Assembly: GCA_038373865.1 (NCBI GenBank)
Contig: JAXGGA010002234.1
Location: 1 to 64,000 of the forward strand
Direction: 5' to 3'
Length of the DNA stretch: 64,000 nt
Origin: Uloborus plumipes
Lineage: Eukaryota; Arthropoda; Arachnida; Araneae; Uloboridae
The stretch's first letter is position 1. Each line of letters begins with the position of its first letter. The notes beneath the pieces are model-generated. The model was given only the letters and a program-made list of their open reading frames with translations, was not told where the DNA came from and searched no databases. Shown piece by piece: positions 1-9,391 of this stretch. A program made the position numbers and the translations under genes.

Positions 1-267
1 AGCGAAATCCTGTGGATCGAGAACAGCTCTGCGAACAACGAGACGGGGCTGTTCGAATTCAACATCACCGAGATAGTGGGCAACTGGATGACTCGGGGGA
101 ATCTGTTGGCTTACGTTTCTGAAATGTGCAACGACCCGTTTGACGAATCCAGAGCTATCTTGAGACCCATCATGATCATACAAAAAAAGTCGAACGAGAT
201 CCTGCACCGGAAGAGGCGTAATCTTTGTGCCCCGAATGCAACTGGGTGCTGTTTGAAATCTTTACAC
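1..267 (+). CDS. TGF-beta superfamily ligand, penultimate visible exon (partial)
   Basis: Frame 1 is open from the window edge to a GT donor (gtaagt at 268). The 89 codons give the end of a propeptide, then the basic furin-type site RKRR (codons 70-73), then the start of a mature domain NLCAPNATGCC. The spacing of one Cys before a CC pair is that of the activin/TGF-beta-type nine-cysteine ligands, not the seven-cysteine BMPs. Two N-glycosylation sequons (NIT, NAT) are visible. The upstream propeptide and signal peptide lie outside the window. The exon ends in phase 0 and joins 2139-2414. The product would be a secreted dimeric ligand for type I/II receptor serine kinases. The subfamily (activin-beta, myoglianin, maverick or TGF-beta sensu stricto) cannot be settled by eye. 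Confidence 0.88.
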
Positions 268-633
268 GTAAGTTATTTTTTGAACATCCTTCAAGACATA
301 GGTACTGCCATTTTTTAATGAAGTTTCTTTCGTTCTTTCAAATGGGACTGCTCATATAGCTTCTTGCCATTTGCAGACCTAGTGCATTCCCCGAGACCGG
401 CACCCACTCTTTCATATGTGGTACCACCATCGGTGAAATGCCATTGCCACAAAGTTTTGACTCCCAGTTTCCTCACTAGATGGAGACACCTGAGCTCTGT
501 TAGATGCGAAACTGCACTAGAAATTTAATTTTACCAAGTGATACTTAATGTCAAACAAGTAGTCGAGGGATCTTTTACATGCTGCATAATCATACGACAT
601 GGACGCTGTCGATTTGCTGCATCGTGAAAATCC

Positions 634-710
634 ACCGACAGGTGTCGAGTTTGACCCTGTGTCTTTGGGCGTGAGAGGCTAGCGTCTTAACCACTACACC
701 CCTCTGTCGG
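634..710 (-). repeat. tRNA-like sequence (SINE relic or pseudo-tRNA)
   Basis: On the minus strand a 77-nt stretch starts CCGACAG and ends CTGTCGG, a perfect 7-bp acceptor-like stem. It contains an A-box-like GTAGTGGTTAAG and a B-box-like GGGTCAAACTC. The anticodon region CCTCTCA resembles tRNA-Glu(CTC), but the T arm is imperfect. This is probably the head of an old tRNA-derived SINE and not a working tRNA. Confidence 0.45.
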
Positions 711-1318
711 CTTTTTAATAAAGTTAGAGCATAAATATCAAATATTTAAACATAGTTTTTTAATATATTCAACATATTTTAGCATAAGTCAGAAACTAAA
801 ATGACCATTGTTAAAAACTTCGTTTTGTTTTAATATTTTTAAATTTTCAATCTACATTAGTTTTGCTTTAATTTCCACGTCTTCTGAAGAAAACAAAAAT
901 ATGAATTTAATTTTAAAAAATCTGTCGAATTTTCAAACTGAAAATGTTCATGAATCCGACTTTCTTTCATAACTTTGTGAACAAAAGAAGAAAAAAGTTT
1001 TTTTCCCCTCTAATTCAAAGCATTGTAACGCATTATTTTTCTTAGCCCTATCTAAAATTATACATACAGGTGCCCAGGTTACTGGCAGTACAGCTCGCCT
1101 ACAGCAGCCGTTCTCAATCTGAGGGTCACGAACCCCAACCCCTTCTAGAGTAGAATAGAATAAGTTCAAAGAAGGCAAGTATGTTTCTAAGAAATAAAAT
1201 GAAAAGCTGAAACTAACGTTAATTTACTCAAATTCTTAGTTACATGTAACTATTATCGACATTATCTTTCTTTCTGCAATTTTTATCCACACATCTCTGA
1301 AGCTGGATTTTCCGGAAC

Positions 1319-1569
1319 AGGACATATCCGCCGCAAATTTTACCCCCCTCTTTCCCGCATGGGACATTTCCGCCGCGACTCCTATTCCCCCTCTGACTGG
1401 CACAGGAACAGGACAAATCCGCCACGCCATTTCCAAATCTGAGAAAGGGGTTACTGGTTTATTTTTTTCATTCTTGGCGACACATCTTCATTTGGCGACA
1501 AAGACTAAATAAGAAAGCGGAATTTATTCCCGGACTACTTATATTAGGGAGGAATTGCAAAGAAGTCAA

Positions 1570-1600
<31 letters not shown>

Positions 1601-1893
1601 CAATGCAGTGTAAATCAACTTAAACTTCGCCAAATATTACACTCTACCAGTTCAATCGGCGGATTTGTCCTGTCGTACAGAAATAAAACGGCGGGGAGAG
1701 ACGCGGCGGAAATGTCTCATGAGAGGATGATAGAGATAAATTTTGCGGCGGAAATGTCCTACGTTGCGGCGGAAATGTCCTGTGCCCAACCGCAATTTTC
1801 AATGCCTTGTTCGATGTTCTGACTTTAATCATGTTAATGCTGAACTTTAATCATGTTAATGCTGAAAATCCGGGCACAGGACATTTCCGCCGC
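1319..1893. repeat. Cluster of eight copies of a AGGACATTTCCGCCGC motif in both orientations
   Basis: Plus-oriented copies lie at 1319-1334, 1361-1376, 1410-1425 and 1878-1893. Minus-oriented copies lie at 1657-1671, 1703-1718, 1745-1760 and 1766-1781. Segments 1761-1787 and 1873-1899 are perfect reverse complements over 27 bp. A tail-to-head reading also fits: an element of about 389 bp (1399-1787) with GGCACAGG...CCTGTGCC termini, followed by the left end of a second copy at 1873. Confidence 0.75.
1822..1865 (+). repeat. 22-bp perfect tandem duplication
   Basis: The unit ACTTTAATCATGTTAATGCTGA occurs twice back to back (1822-1843 and 1844-1865), between two inverted motif copies. Confidence 0.9.
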
Positions 1894-2138
1894 AACGTGA
1901 AAATGGCGGTTCGTCTATAAAGTAGCCATGCTTAGAGCGTTTTTTACACTTGTGACGTCAAAAACGAAAATGAAACCGCGACTGATCGTCTTTTAAGATT
2001 TTTTTTTTAAAAGAAAGAAAATGAGTCAAAATTAAGAAAAAAAATAATTCACCCCATGTTTTCGACTGTACTCTTTCAGAAAAAAAATATTTTTGAAAAA
2101 TGTGAAACTCTGCCAGTCATTATGTTGGCTATTTTCAG

Positions 2139-2414
2139 GTCTACTTCGAGGACATCGGTTGGGACAACTGGATTCTAGATCCTCCTTCATATGACGCAAA
2201 TTACTGCACCGGAGAATGTGCAATAGACCTCTCCTCAGCAATGTATCCACACACCACAGTGCTCATGAACGATCAAGGAACCAATGTTTCGTTCTGCTGT
2301 GTGCCGAGGTTGAAACCGCTCAACATACTCTACATGACTGAAACGAACAAAACCTACTACTTCTATCTGAAAACGATGCCAGATATGATGGCAGAAAGTT
2401 GCGCATGCGCGTGA
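2139..2414 (+). CDS. TGF-beta superfamily ligand, terminal coding exon
   Basis: This exon follows an attttcag acceptor and reads in phase 0 for 91 codons to TGA at 2412-2414. It carries the cystine-knot core: FEDIGWDNWI, then YCTGEC, then FCCVP, and the C-terminal CAC. Together with the previous exon the mature chain is about 107 residues with nine cysteines, the usual TGF-beta/activin size. The chain ends CACA rather than the common CxCx-S/R, a small variation. Two more sequons (NVS, NKT) are present. Possible poly-A signals (AATAAA) lie at 3090-3095 and 3907-3912. Confidence 0.92.
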   Translation, partial: VYFEDIGWDNWILDPPSYDANYCTGECAIDLSSAMYPHTTVLMNDQGTNVSFCCVPRLKPLNILYMTETNKTYYFYLKTMPDMMAESCACA

Positions 2415-2515
2415 GAATGTTTGGACGTAGTATTTTAAAGATGTCATGGAAGAAAACGCCATTTCACCAGGATTCATTTTGATACATCGGAAATTTGTCT
2501 TTCACGTCAGAAGTC

Positions 2516-2695
2516 AGGGCCTAGCTCCTCACAAGCAGAAAACCGACCGAGACCGAAGGCAGAAACCGAAAATCCGGGTACTTCCTATTTTCCTAAAATA
2601 GGAAAAAACCAAGATTTTTGGTTTCGGTTTCTGTTGATAGGGAGTCGCAGAAACCGAACCACAGCCGGTTTTCTGCTGATGTGGAGCTCGGCCCT
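2516..2695. mobile_element. Inverted-repeat MITE (180 bp), probably PIF/Harbinger-like
   Basis: Both ends are related inverted repeats: the left begins AGGGCCTAGCTCC and the right, reverse complemented, begins AGGGCCGAGCTCC; both run into CAGAAAACCG. Flanking TCA on each side may be a 3-bp target duplication. It sits about 100 bp past the TGF-beta stop codon, probably in its 3' UTR. The superfamily is inferred from the GGGCC terminus and short duplication only. Confidence 0.6.
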
Positions 2696-4081
2696 CAGTT
2701 GAAAATGCTCAAAGCTGGTATTAGAATTGAACAGTCATATGAGGTTTAATCGAACGGAAATATTGAGCAGAAATTACTTTCTTGGTGGAGCGACTATTGC
2801 TTGGGGAATTATATTAACGTGGAACATTTGGTGCGCTTTCAAAAAGTTCATCCAAACTAGTCAAGATGAAGCGTTTATCCGCCTTTCAAATATTGCCAAA
2901 CTCAATATATGCTTAGTAATTTGGGGTTTTGAAACTTTTCAAATAATACAGGTTTTCGATCTTTCATGTCATATATTTTTTTATAATGTAGAAAATCTTT
3001 ATGTCAAAAGCAATTGAAGAACTTAGGGAAAAACATGTAATTATCTCATTAAAAACAAAAGATTTTTAATTTTCTTTGTTAGCCCTAATAATAAAGACCT
3101 ATTTTCAGTGAAGAGACAAGATCCGTCCAAAGAGGAGATATTTTGATAATTGAGATTTTTGTGCCAAATTTTGAGTTTTTATTCTGGCAATAATGGTAAG
3201 GCAGACAAACATTAACGCCTACTCTGTCCTCAAAAAATGTTATTGCAGTGGGAAAAACCACCAAGAGTTTTCGTTATCGTAATTTTTCCAAATGGAAGAA
3301 ATTGGGTAAAAAAAAGAGCCATGGACGAAATTAACAGCTTTAAACACAGACCGCTGCTGCAACAAAAATTGGGGAGGGGAGGGGGAGTCAAAAGTAATAT
3401 ATGAAAAGTAGGGGGAGGAAGTTCGGTGTGCGCTGCACCTAAAGCTCCCCTCTTTTGAGGGGAGGATTATATTGTATCGTTGGATTTAAGTGTCAATAGT
3501 AATTTAATGACCTTCTGTAAAAATTCAGACATGGCCTCAAAAATCAGAACAATTCGCTGCGTCAAACTCAAAGTTACATTTGATTTTTTGTGAAGTAATA
3601 ACACGGAAAAATGTTTAACACACTGCCTGTTTTCCTTAAGTGAAGTTTGCTTGCCTTCTGAAAGAACACGCAAAACATTTCAGTCAATTTTCCAATATTC
3701 ATCTGTTTGTCCCCTTACAGCATGATCTCCTAAGTTCTTCAATTAAGGGAATCCGATTTTAATCAAATGTATACGAAAGTTTTATTGTGACGATTTATTT
3801 TTGCTGTGAATGACTTTTTATAATGCTAAACTGTGATATCATTTTTGAAAATGATTTTTCCCCCTGTAAAATACTTTTGCATTTCTTCTATACGAAATAA
3901 TTCATAAATAAAGTTTGTTTTTGAGTAATTTGTTATTTGACGCAAATAACATCCAAAACAACACGTGAAATAAAAAAGGGTGTGCTCTTCATTCATCCCT
4001 AAAGTATTCTACACAGGAATGGAACTTAGGAGAGTTGGGGTAGATGAAAAGAAAATTTCATTGTTTCCGTTTCAGATCCTT
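2696..4081 (+). other. 3' flank / likely 3' UTR of the TGF-beta ligand
   Basis: No coding signal. Low-complexity A/T tracts and a G-rich patch near 3372-3420 are present. Two AATAAA hexamers (3090-3095, 3907-3912) could end the upstream gene's transcript. Confidence 0.5.
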
Positions 4082-4264
4082 GGGCCGGAATTCAAGTGAA
4101 ACACGGACGATCGCAACTCACCATTGCAATCGCAAATTCCCAAAGTTGGATTCAAGTGAAAGGTTAAAATTGCTACGAGATGCTATTCTATCGCAATTCG
4201 ACTTCCAGTAGCGATTGCGATCGCCGCGAAGCGATTGCAATGGTGTTTCACTTGAATTCGGCCC
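4082..4264. mobile_element. MITE copy 1 with GGGCCGAATTCAAGTGAAAC ends
   Basis: A 183-bp element bounded by inverted repeats of about 22 bp (GGGCCGAATTCAAGTG.. at one end and its complement at the other). Internal copies of ATTCAAGTGAAA and of CGATTGCAATGG are repeated in both orientations. A second copy lies at 4731-4894. No convincing target duplication was seen. Confidence 0.75.
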
Positions 4265-4730
4265 TTAATTTCTTTGTGTATAAACTGAGGGACTAAATTT
4301 TGTATATTGTATCCAAGATTATACAAAGGTGTGTATGAAAATCTACTTATATTAAAAACTGAGTATCTTTCTAACTATCTTTCTTTCTAACTATCTTTCT
4401 TTCTAACTATCTTTCTTTCTAACTATCTTTCTATCTTTCTATGTCACGCTTCTTTCTCCTGAACGCCAATGAACTGAAAGTCGAACCAGGTACCGATAGA
4501 TAGGTAATTTTTCAAGCTTCATTAGTTTCAATCTATATAATTATACGATTTTAATTAGCGAAGATATCAATTAATAAGTAGTCAAATTTAAAGCGATTAA
4601 GCCTAATAAATGATTAAACTTCCAAGACATTTTTTCTTACCGTTGCCATTTTGAATTAAAACGTTAATTAAATTATTGAACTATTTAAAGCTCCAAGATA
4701 TTTATTTCTTTCCGTTGCGATTTTAAGGCA

Positions 4731-4894
4731 GGGATTCAAGTGAAACACGGACGATCGCAACTCACCAATGCAATCGCAAATTCCAAAATTTGGATTCAAG
4801 TGAAACGAATTCACTTGAATTCGACTTACAGTAGCGGTTGCAATATGCAAACGCCTCGAAGCGATTGCAATGGTGTTTCACTTGAATTCGGCCC
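4731..4894. mobile_element. MITE copy 2, nested in the Helitron
   Basis: A 164-bp relative of the 4082-4264 element, with the same ends (GGGATTCAAGTGAAACACGG at the left, TTCACTTGAATTCGGCCC at the right) and a shorter middle. It lies wholly within the Helitron. Confidence 0.75.
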
Positions 4895-5310
4895 TAAATT
4901 AAAACGTTAATTAATTTGAACTTTTTAAAATGAAAGAGTGTTATTTTTTTCCATTGTCATTTTGAATACGTGTTATAACAAAATTCTAACAATTGTTTTT
5001 ATTCTAATTATTAATGACATATTTTTTCTCTGGTACCATTTTGAAAATGTGTTTTTAAATAAAATTGCAATTGCTGTTTTTAGAATGGACTTTTTCTGGC
5101 TGCGATCCAAATATTAAAAGAACTTTTTCGTTTAGAATTTTGCAATTAATTTTACAGGAAGAAAGCGGTTTGGAAATAATTGTTTTTGGAAAGGAATTTT
5201 ATTTGTTATTTAGGGAGAGTGCTAAGTATGCGCTACTTGACATCGTCTTTATTTTTGAGGAAGTATGTGCAAATAATTCGATTGATTCTTTGATGCAGGA
5301 AAGCTTTTTA

Positions 5311-5520
5311 GCGAGCCGCTTTAGCGGGGAGTAGTTTATTAAACTTTTCCTTGGTACTTTAAAGGCGAGCCGCCTTGGCGGCGAGTAGTGAATTGAAACT
5401 TTCCTCGCTACTGTAAAGGCGAGCCGCCTTGACGGCGAGTAAACTGTTTAAACTTTCCTCATTTCTTTAAAGGCGAGCCGCCTTGGTGGCGAGTAGTTTT
5501 CTCAAACTGCCTTCACTACA
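5311..5520 (+). repeat. 54-bp tandem repeat, four units, in the Helitron
   Basis: Units start at 5311, 5365, 5419 and 5473, each beginning GCGAGCCGCCTTGGCGGCGA (with variants) and ending CTTTAAAG. The GCCGCC-TT-GGCGGC core is a short hairpin. The last unit runs into the Helitron 3' hairpin. The same core occurs inverted in the 39.4-kb Helitron, so it belongs to the family. Confidence 0.9.
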
Positions 5521-5555
5521 TTACAGCCCGTGCAACGCCGGGCTACGCAGCTAGT
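5504..5555 (+). repeat. 52-bp direct repeat, left copy (Helitron 3' terminus)
   Basis: Identical to 9340-9391. It contains the Helitron terminal hairpin, CTAG and the flanking T. The pair brackets the CR1-containing segment. Confidence 0.92.
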
Positions 5556-6026
5556 CAAACTAAATAAAGAGTGATTCCATACCAACTCACCTGAAAAAAG
5601 AAAAGTTGGTCGCACGACCGACTCGGATTTTCTTTAAATTTTGACACACAGGTTGATTATATAGAGGCATGGAAAAGCCCAAATTTTTAGGTTCCTGCTT
5701 CACTTATTTTCTGAGATACATGCCCTCAAAGTTTGTCCGGCCCGTCAAAATACTAAAAAAGTGATGTTATTTAATCTATGTTATTTAATCTTTTTTTTTT
5801 TTTTTTAATTGTACTCATGCAATATGCAATATAAAAGTGTTAGGTTTTTACTCCAGGCAATCAGAAAAAAAATTCTAGAACGTTCATAATGAAAATTGCT
5901 AAGGTACAGGACTCTGAAGTTGCCGCCACAAAAATTTAATTTTGCCGATTTTGCTAAAATCGAGAAATTTATTCCAAAAAAAGGAAGACATAACCAAAGG
6001 TTTACTCACTTTCTGGTAGTGTTCAG
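5556..6026. other. Non-coding stretch between the left direct repeat and the CR1 remnant
   Basis: A/T-rich with poly-T at about 5792-5806 and an ATGTTATTTAATC duplication just before it. I see no gene. It lies inside the inserted segment, so it is either the CR1 5' region or separate DNA caught in the insertion. Confidence 0.5.
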
Positions 6027-6362
6027 ATGTTTACTGTAAATGGTTACACAATGCATAACTTTGGTTTCTCACTCCTTCTGGAAATATTTGAGCTTAAAGA
6101 TAAAGCAACCAACAGTTCGACCAGTGTCCAAGTGGTTGGGTTGCTGCCCAGGTACGGAGTCAATAGGAGCTGGTTAAACCAGCGGGCTAGGTGCATGAAC
6201 CTGATACTCAAAGAAATTTGCCATATGCGCAGTATCAGATTCATCGATGTGTGGAGTTATTGTAAGCGAGATTGGATTGCTAGGGATGGCCTGCATCTGA
6301 GTTCTACAGGGGTTAAAATGGTTAGTGGTTTGGTTTTGGAGTATTCTGAGTCAAAAAACTAA
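6027..6362 (+). pseudogene. CR1-type ORF1 remnant: C-terminal part of an SGNH/GDSL esterase domain
   Basis: The frame ending at TAA 6360-6362 encodes GLLPRYG.. followed by a segment ending in DGLHLSSTG. The Asp and His of DGLH match the last block (catalytic D-x-x-H) of the SGNH esterase found in ORF1 of CR1/L2-clade retrotransposons. Family likeness starts at about 6120; earlier codons may be chance. N-terminal blocks with the nucleophilic Ser are missing, so the element is 5'-truncated. ORF2 follows immediately. Confidence 0.7.
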
Positions 6363-6364
6363 GT

Positions 6365-9265
6365 TTGAAAGGGGGGCAGGGTTCACGGAGAAGGTTGCAA
6401 AAATATGCAAACTATTTGGGTTTAATTAGGAATGGTAATAAGGAGGAAAATAAGAGTAGTCATTTCAACAATTTTGATTCAAGAAATCGTAAGGGGTTGA
6501 ATAAAAACAAGTTGAGCATGCTTAAGGTTTTTTATACCAATGCTCGCAGTATTAGGAACAAGATGGAAGAATTAAAAAGCATAATCACAAATGAGAATTT
6601 GGATGTAATTGGAGTTACCGAGACATGGGCTACCAAAAATGATGATGATTTATTGTGTATTCCTGGGTATAATTTGTTTAGACAAGATAGAGTGGGTAAA
6701 AGAGGTGGTGGGGTTTTATTTTATGTTAGAGATACTTTAACTTGCAATGAATTGGCAATAAATGACAAACCTAATGATATTGACATGGTTTGGCTAGAAT
6801 TGATGAGCGGTAAGGGTAAAAAATTACGTTTGGGTAACATTTATAGGCCACCTAATCTAAGCCAGGGTCAAGATGAACAGATGTATCGTATTATTAGAGA
6901 CATGTCGAGTAAGGGACCGGTAATTATAATGGGGGATTTCAATTTTCCGGGCATTGATTGGAATAATTCTTACCCCAATAATAGTAGAGAAGAGGAATTT
7001 CTAAAAGTAATTGGTGACTGTTTTTTAGATCAAGTTGTTTCTGAGGGAACACGGCAGGATACTGTTTTGGATCTTGTTTTCTGCAATGTTGAAGGCTCTG
7101 TACAGGCATTATGTGTAGGGGAGCATATTGGGGATAGTGACCACAACAGCATTAGGTTTGGGATTAAGTTTGATATGCACAAAGACAAAAATTTTAGGTT
7201 TGTACCTAATTTCAGAAATACTGATTTTGTCGCACTCAGGCAGAGTTTGAAAGCGGTTTTTTCATCAGGTTTGGACAATAGCGATGTAAATTTGCAGTGG
7301 ACAGAGTTTAAGGAAAAACTAGCAAAAACAGTTGGAGATTTTGTTCCTTTTAGGAGAAAAGGGGTAAACACAAAAATTTGGCCCATGTGGTTCACTAGGG
7401 AAACTAAGGATGCTCTAAATCGTAAGCAAGCTGCTTTTCGTCGATTAAAAGAAACTGGTCACAGCGCAGACAGGCTACAGTATTGTGAGGCTAGGCGTAG
7501 TTTTAAGTATTTGGTACGGTTTCAGAAAAGAGAATTGGAACAAAAGCTGGCAGATAATATTGACAGGAATCCAAAGGAGTTTTTTGCATACGCAAATTCT
7601 GGGAAAGTTCGAAATAGTCAAATTGGGCCACTAGTAGATGAGCATGGAAATTTAATTCAGAATGATGGTGATATAGCAAATGTTCTAAATGACTTTTTTT
7701 CCAGTGTTTTTAACGATAACTGTATCTCAACAGTTGACACAAGCAAGACACAAGCTACTACACAGCTTGAGGACTTTGTATTTTCCAGGGAGGACGTTTT
7801 ACTTTATTTGAAAAAAATTAAAACCACAAAAGCTCCGGGACCAGATAATATTTATCCAAAAATTCTAGTAGAATGTGCAGAGGAATTAGTTGACGCTATA
7901 GTTAATATATTCAATGCTTCGTATAACTCAGGGATAGTGCCAGAGGACTGGAAACTAGCTAACATTACACCACTCTTCAAGAAAGGGTCTAGAGGTAATG
8001 CAGGAAATTATAGGCCTGTGAGTCTGACTTCAGTGGTATGTAAAATTTTTGAAACATTGATCAAAATTAAGATTATGAATTTCTTAGAAAATAATGGGCT
8101 GTTGAGTAGTTTGCAGTATGGTTTCAGAAAAGGTAAATCGTGTGCTACTAATTTATTACATTTCTACGACAAGGTTACCTTGGCTTTAGATAGCAAAAAA
8201 TGCGTAGATGTTGTTTACATAGATTTTCAAAAAGCTTTCGATAAGGTACCGCATGTAGCACTACTCAGCAAATTAGCTGGTATAGGGGTAGGAGGTAAAA
8301 TTCTAGTTTGGGTTAGGAATTGGCTGACAGGAAGGAAACAAAGAGTAGTTGTTAGGGGTAACTATTCTAAATGGAGTGAGGTTTTAAGTGGGGTTCCCCA
8401 AGGATCAGTTTTAGGTCCCCTTTTGTTTATTATTTTTATGAATGACATTCATGAAAATGTTTCTGGAAACATGAATTGTTTTGCCGATGATGTCAAACTT
8501 ATGGGGGTTGTAGAAAATGACGAACAAATAAATCAGCTGCAACAGGATTTGGATCATATTACTAAATGGGCAGACAAGTGGGGTATGGCAGTTAATGTTG
8601 GGAAATGTCAAGTGCTGCATTTCGGTCATGGAAATAAGCATACAAGCTATTATTTACAGGGTTCAGTCATTAGTAGGGCAGATAATGTTATGGATCTAGG
8701 TGTCTTAATAAATCAGGATTTCAAGTCCAGTCAACAGTGCAGCATAGCTAGTAACAAAGCCAATAGGATGCTTGGGTTTATTAATAGATCTATTTCAAAC
8801 AAATCTAAGAAGGTTCTTCTGCCTCTATATAGAAGTTTGGTAAGACCTCATTTGGAGTATGCTGTTCAGTTTTGGTCTCCTTATCTGAAGAAAGACATTA
8901 ATTTATTGGAAAGGGTACAAAGAAGGGCTACAAGGTTAGTAAATGGATTTTCTAATTTAGACTATGATTCCAGACTTAGAATGCTTAATATGTATAGTCT
9001 TGAGCAAAGGAGAACCAGAGGGGACATGATTCAGTTATTTAAATTTATTAAAATGAATGATGTTGCAGGGTTGGAGTTTTGCAAGGAAAGCAGGACAAGG
9101 GGTCATTGTTTTAAGCTGTTTAAACCTCAGGCGAACCTGGAAATTCGAAAAAATTACTATTTTAGCAGGGTAGTGGGAACTTGGAACAGCTTACCGGAAG
9201 AGGCGGTAAAGAGCAATGGAGTAGATGGCTTTAAGAGGGCCATTGATCTTCATTGGGGTCTTTAA
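6365..9265 (+). CDS. CR1-like non-LTR retrotransposon ORF2 (endonuclease-reverse transcriptase), intact
   Basis: A 966-codon uninterrupted frame. The track-style start is TTG two bases after the ORF1 stop; the first in-frame ATG is at 6518, just before FYTNARSIRNK, and is the likelier AUG. N-terminal APE-type endonuclease motifs are TETWA (about residue 82-86), GDFNFPGIDW (about 191-200) and SDHN (near 258). The reverse transcriptase begins near KAPGPDNIYP, with DFQKAFDKVPH, GVPQGSVLGP and the catalytic FADDVKL. The C-terminal region has the long conserved tail usual for CR1/L2 elements, ending at TAA. The protein nicks target DNA and copies the element RNA by target-primed reverse transcription. 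The open frame with no lesions indicates a young insertion. Confidence 0.95.
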   Translation: MKGGQGSRRRLQKYANYLGLIRNGNKEENKSSHFNNFDSRNRKGLNKNKLSMLKVFYTNARSIRNKMEELKSIITNENLDVIGVTETWATKNDDDLLCIPGYNLFRQDRVGKRGGGVLFYVRDTLTCNELAINDKPNDIDMVWLELMSGKGKKLRLGNIYRPPNLSQGQDEQMYRIIRDMSSKGPVIIMGDFNFPGIDWNNSYPNNSREEEFLKVIGDCFLDQVVSEGTRQDTVLDLVFCNVEGSVQALCVGEHIGDSDHNSIRFGIKFDMHKDKNFRFVPNFRNTDFVALRQSLKAVFSSGLDNSDVNLQWTEFKEKLAKTVGDFVPFRRKGVNTKIWPMWFTRETKDALNRKQAAFRRLKETGHSADRLQYCEARRSFKYLVRFQKRELEQKLADNIDRNPKEFFAYANSGKVRNSQIGPLVDEHGNLIQNDGDIANVLNDFFSSVFNDNCISTVDTSKTQATTQLEDFVFSREDVLLYLKKIKTTKAPGPDNIYPKILVECAEELVDAIVNIFNASYNSGIVPEDWKLANITPLFKKGSRGNAGNYRPVSLTSVVCKIFETLIKIKIMNFLENNGLLSSLQYGFRKGKSCATNLLHFYDKVTLALDSKKCVDVVYIDFQKAFDKVPHVALLSKLAGIGVGGKILVWVRNWLTGRKQRVVVRGNYSKWSEVLSGVPQGSVLGPLLFIIFMNDIHENVSGNMNCFADDVKLMGVVENDEQINQLQQDLDHITKWADKWGMAVNVGKCQVLHFGHGNKHTSYYLQGSVISRADNVMDLGVLINQDFKSSQQCSIASNKANRMLGFINRSISNKSKKVLLPLYRSLVRPHLEYAVQFWSPYLKKDINLLERVQRRATRLVNGFSNLDYDSRLRMLNMYSLEQRRTRGDMIQLFKFIKMNDVAGLEFCKESRTRGHCFKLFKPQANLEIRKNYYFSRVVGTWNSLPEEAVKSNGVDGFKRAIDLHWGL

Positions 9266-9340
9266 TTTGACTAGGACCAGCCAAGTTGGGCCCTGAGCCT
9301 GCTGCTGGTCGCCACATTTGTATTTGTATTTGTATTTGTA
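9266..9340 (+). repeat. CR1 3' UTR and (TTTGTA)n tail
   Basis: A short 3' UTR with GCCCTGAGCCTGCTGCTGGTC ends in four TTTGTA-like hexamers. Short tandem 3' tails in place of poly-A are typical of CR1/L2-group LINEs. The tail abuts the right 52-bp repeat directly. Confidence 0.85.
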
Positions 9341-9391
9341 AACTGCCTTCACTACATTACAGCCCGTGCAACGCCGGGCTACGCAGCTAGT
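9340..9391 (+). repeat. 52-bp direct repeat, right copy
   Basis: Perfect copy of 5504-5555, again ending in CTAG followed by T. It directly follows the LINE tail, as a target-site duplication would. Confidence 0.92.

Larger units (their letters stand above)
268..2138 (+). other. Intron of the TGF-beta ligand gene
   Basis: GT (268) to AG (2138) intron. It has no coding signal. It holds a tRNA-like relic (634-710), a solitary hAT-like end near 1096, a poly-A/(CA)n tract at about 1568-1602, a cluster of CCGCCGC-type motifs (1319-1893) and a 22-bp tandem pair (1822-1865). TGACGTCA occurs at about 1953. Confidence 0.85.
4342..5554 (+). mobile_element. Non-autonomous Helitron
   Basis: The left end is A|TCTACTTATATTAAAAACTG, a 5' TC terminus following A. 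The right end has a GC hairpin (GCCCG-TGCAACG-CCGGGC, with flexible boundaries) about 8 bp before CTAG, then T. TC...hairpin...CTAG inserted between A and T is diagnostic of Helitrons. A related copy lies in the opposite orientation at 39373-39756. Inside are (CTAACTATCTTTCTTT)n repeats near 4362-4440, a nested MITE (4731-4894) and a 54-bp tandem array (5311-5520). No Rep-helicase is encoded; length is 1213 bp. Confidence 0.85.

Noticed and set aside
1096..1150. hAT-like end (GTTCTCAATCTGAGGGTCAC)
   Set aside because: Only one degenerate terminus; no partner end or target duplication found.
5065..5334. 89-codon open frame in the Helitron
   Set aside because: It ends in the tandem repeat array, lacks any known Helitron domain, and looks like chance in A/T-rich DNA.
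5311..5520. Regular repeats with hairpin cores, considered as a CRISPR-like array
   Set aside because: Units are contiguous tandem repeats in a Helitron of a eukaryotic genome, with no unique spacers or cas genes.
7030..7395. 121-codon minus-strand frame
   Set aside because: Shadow of the CR1 ORF2 on the other strand.
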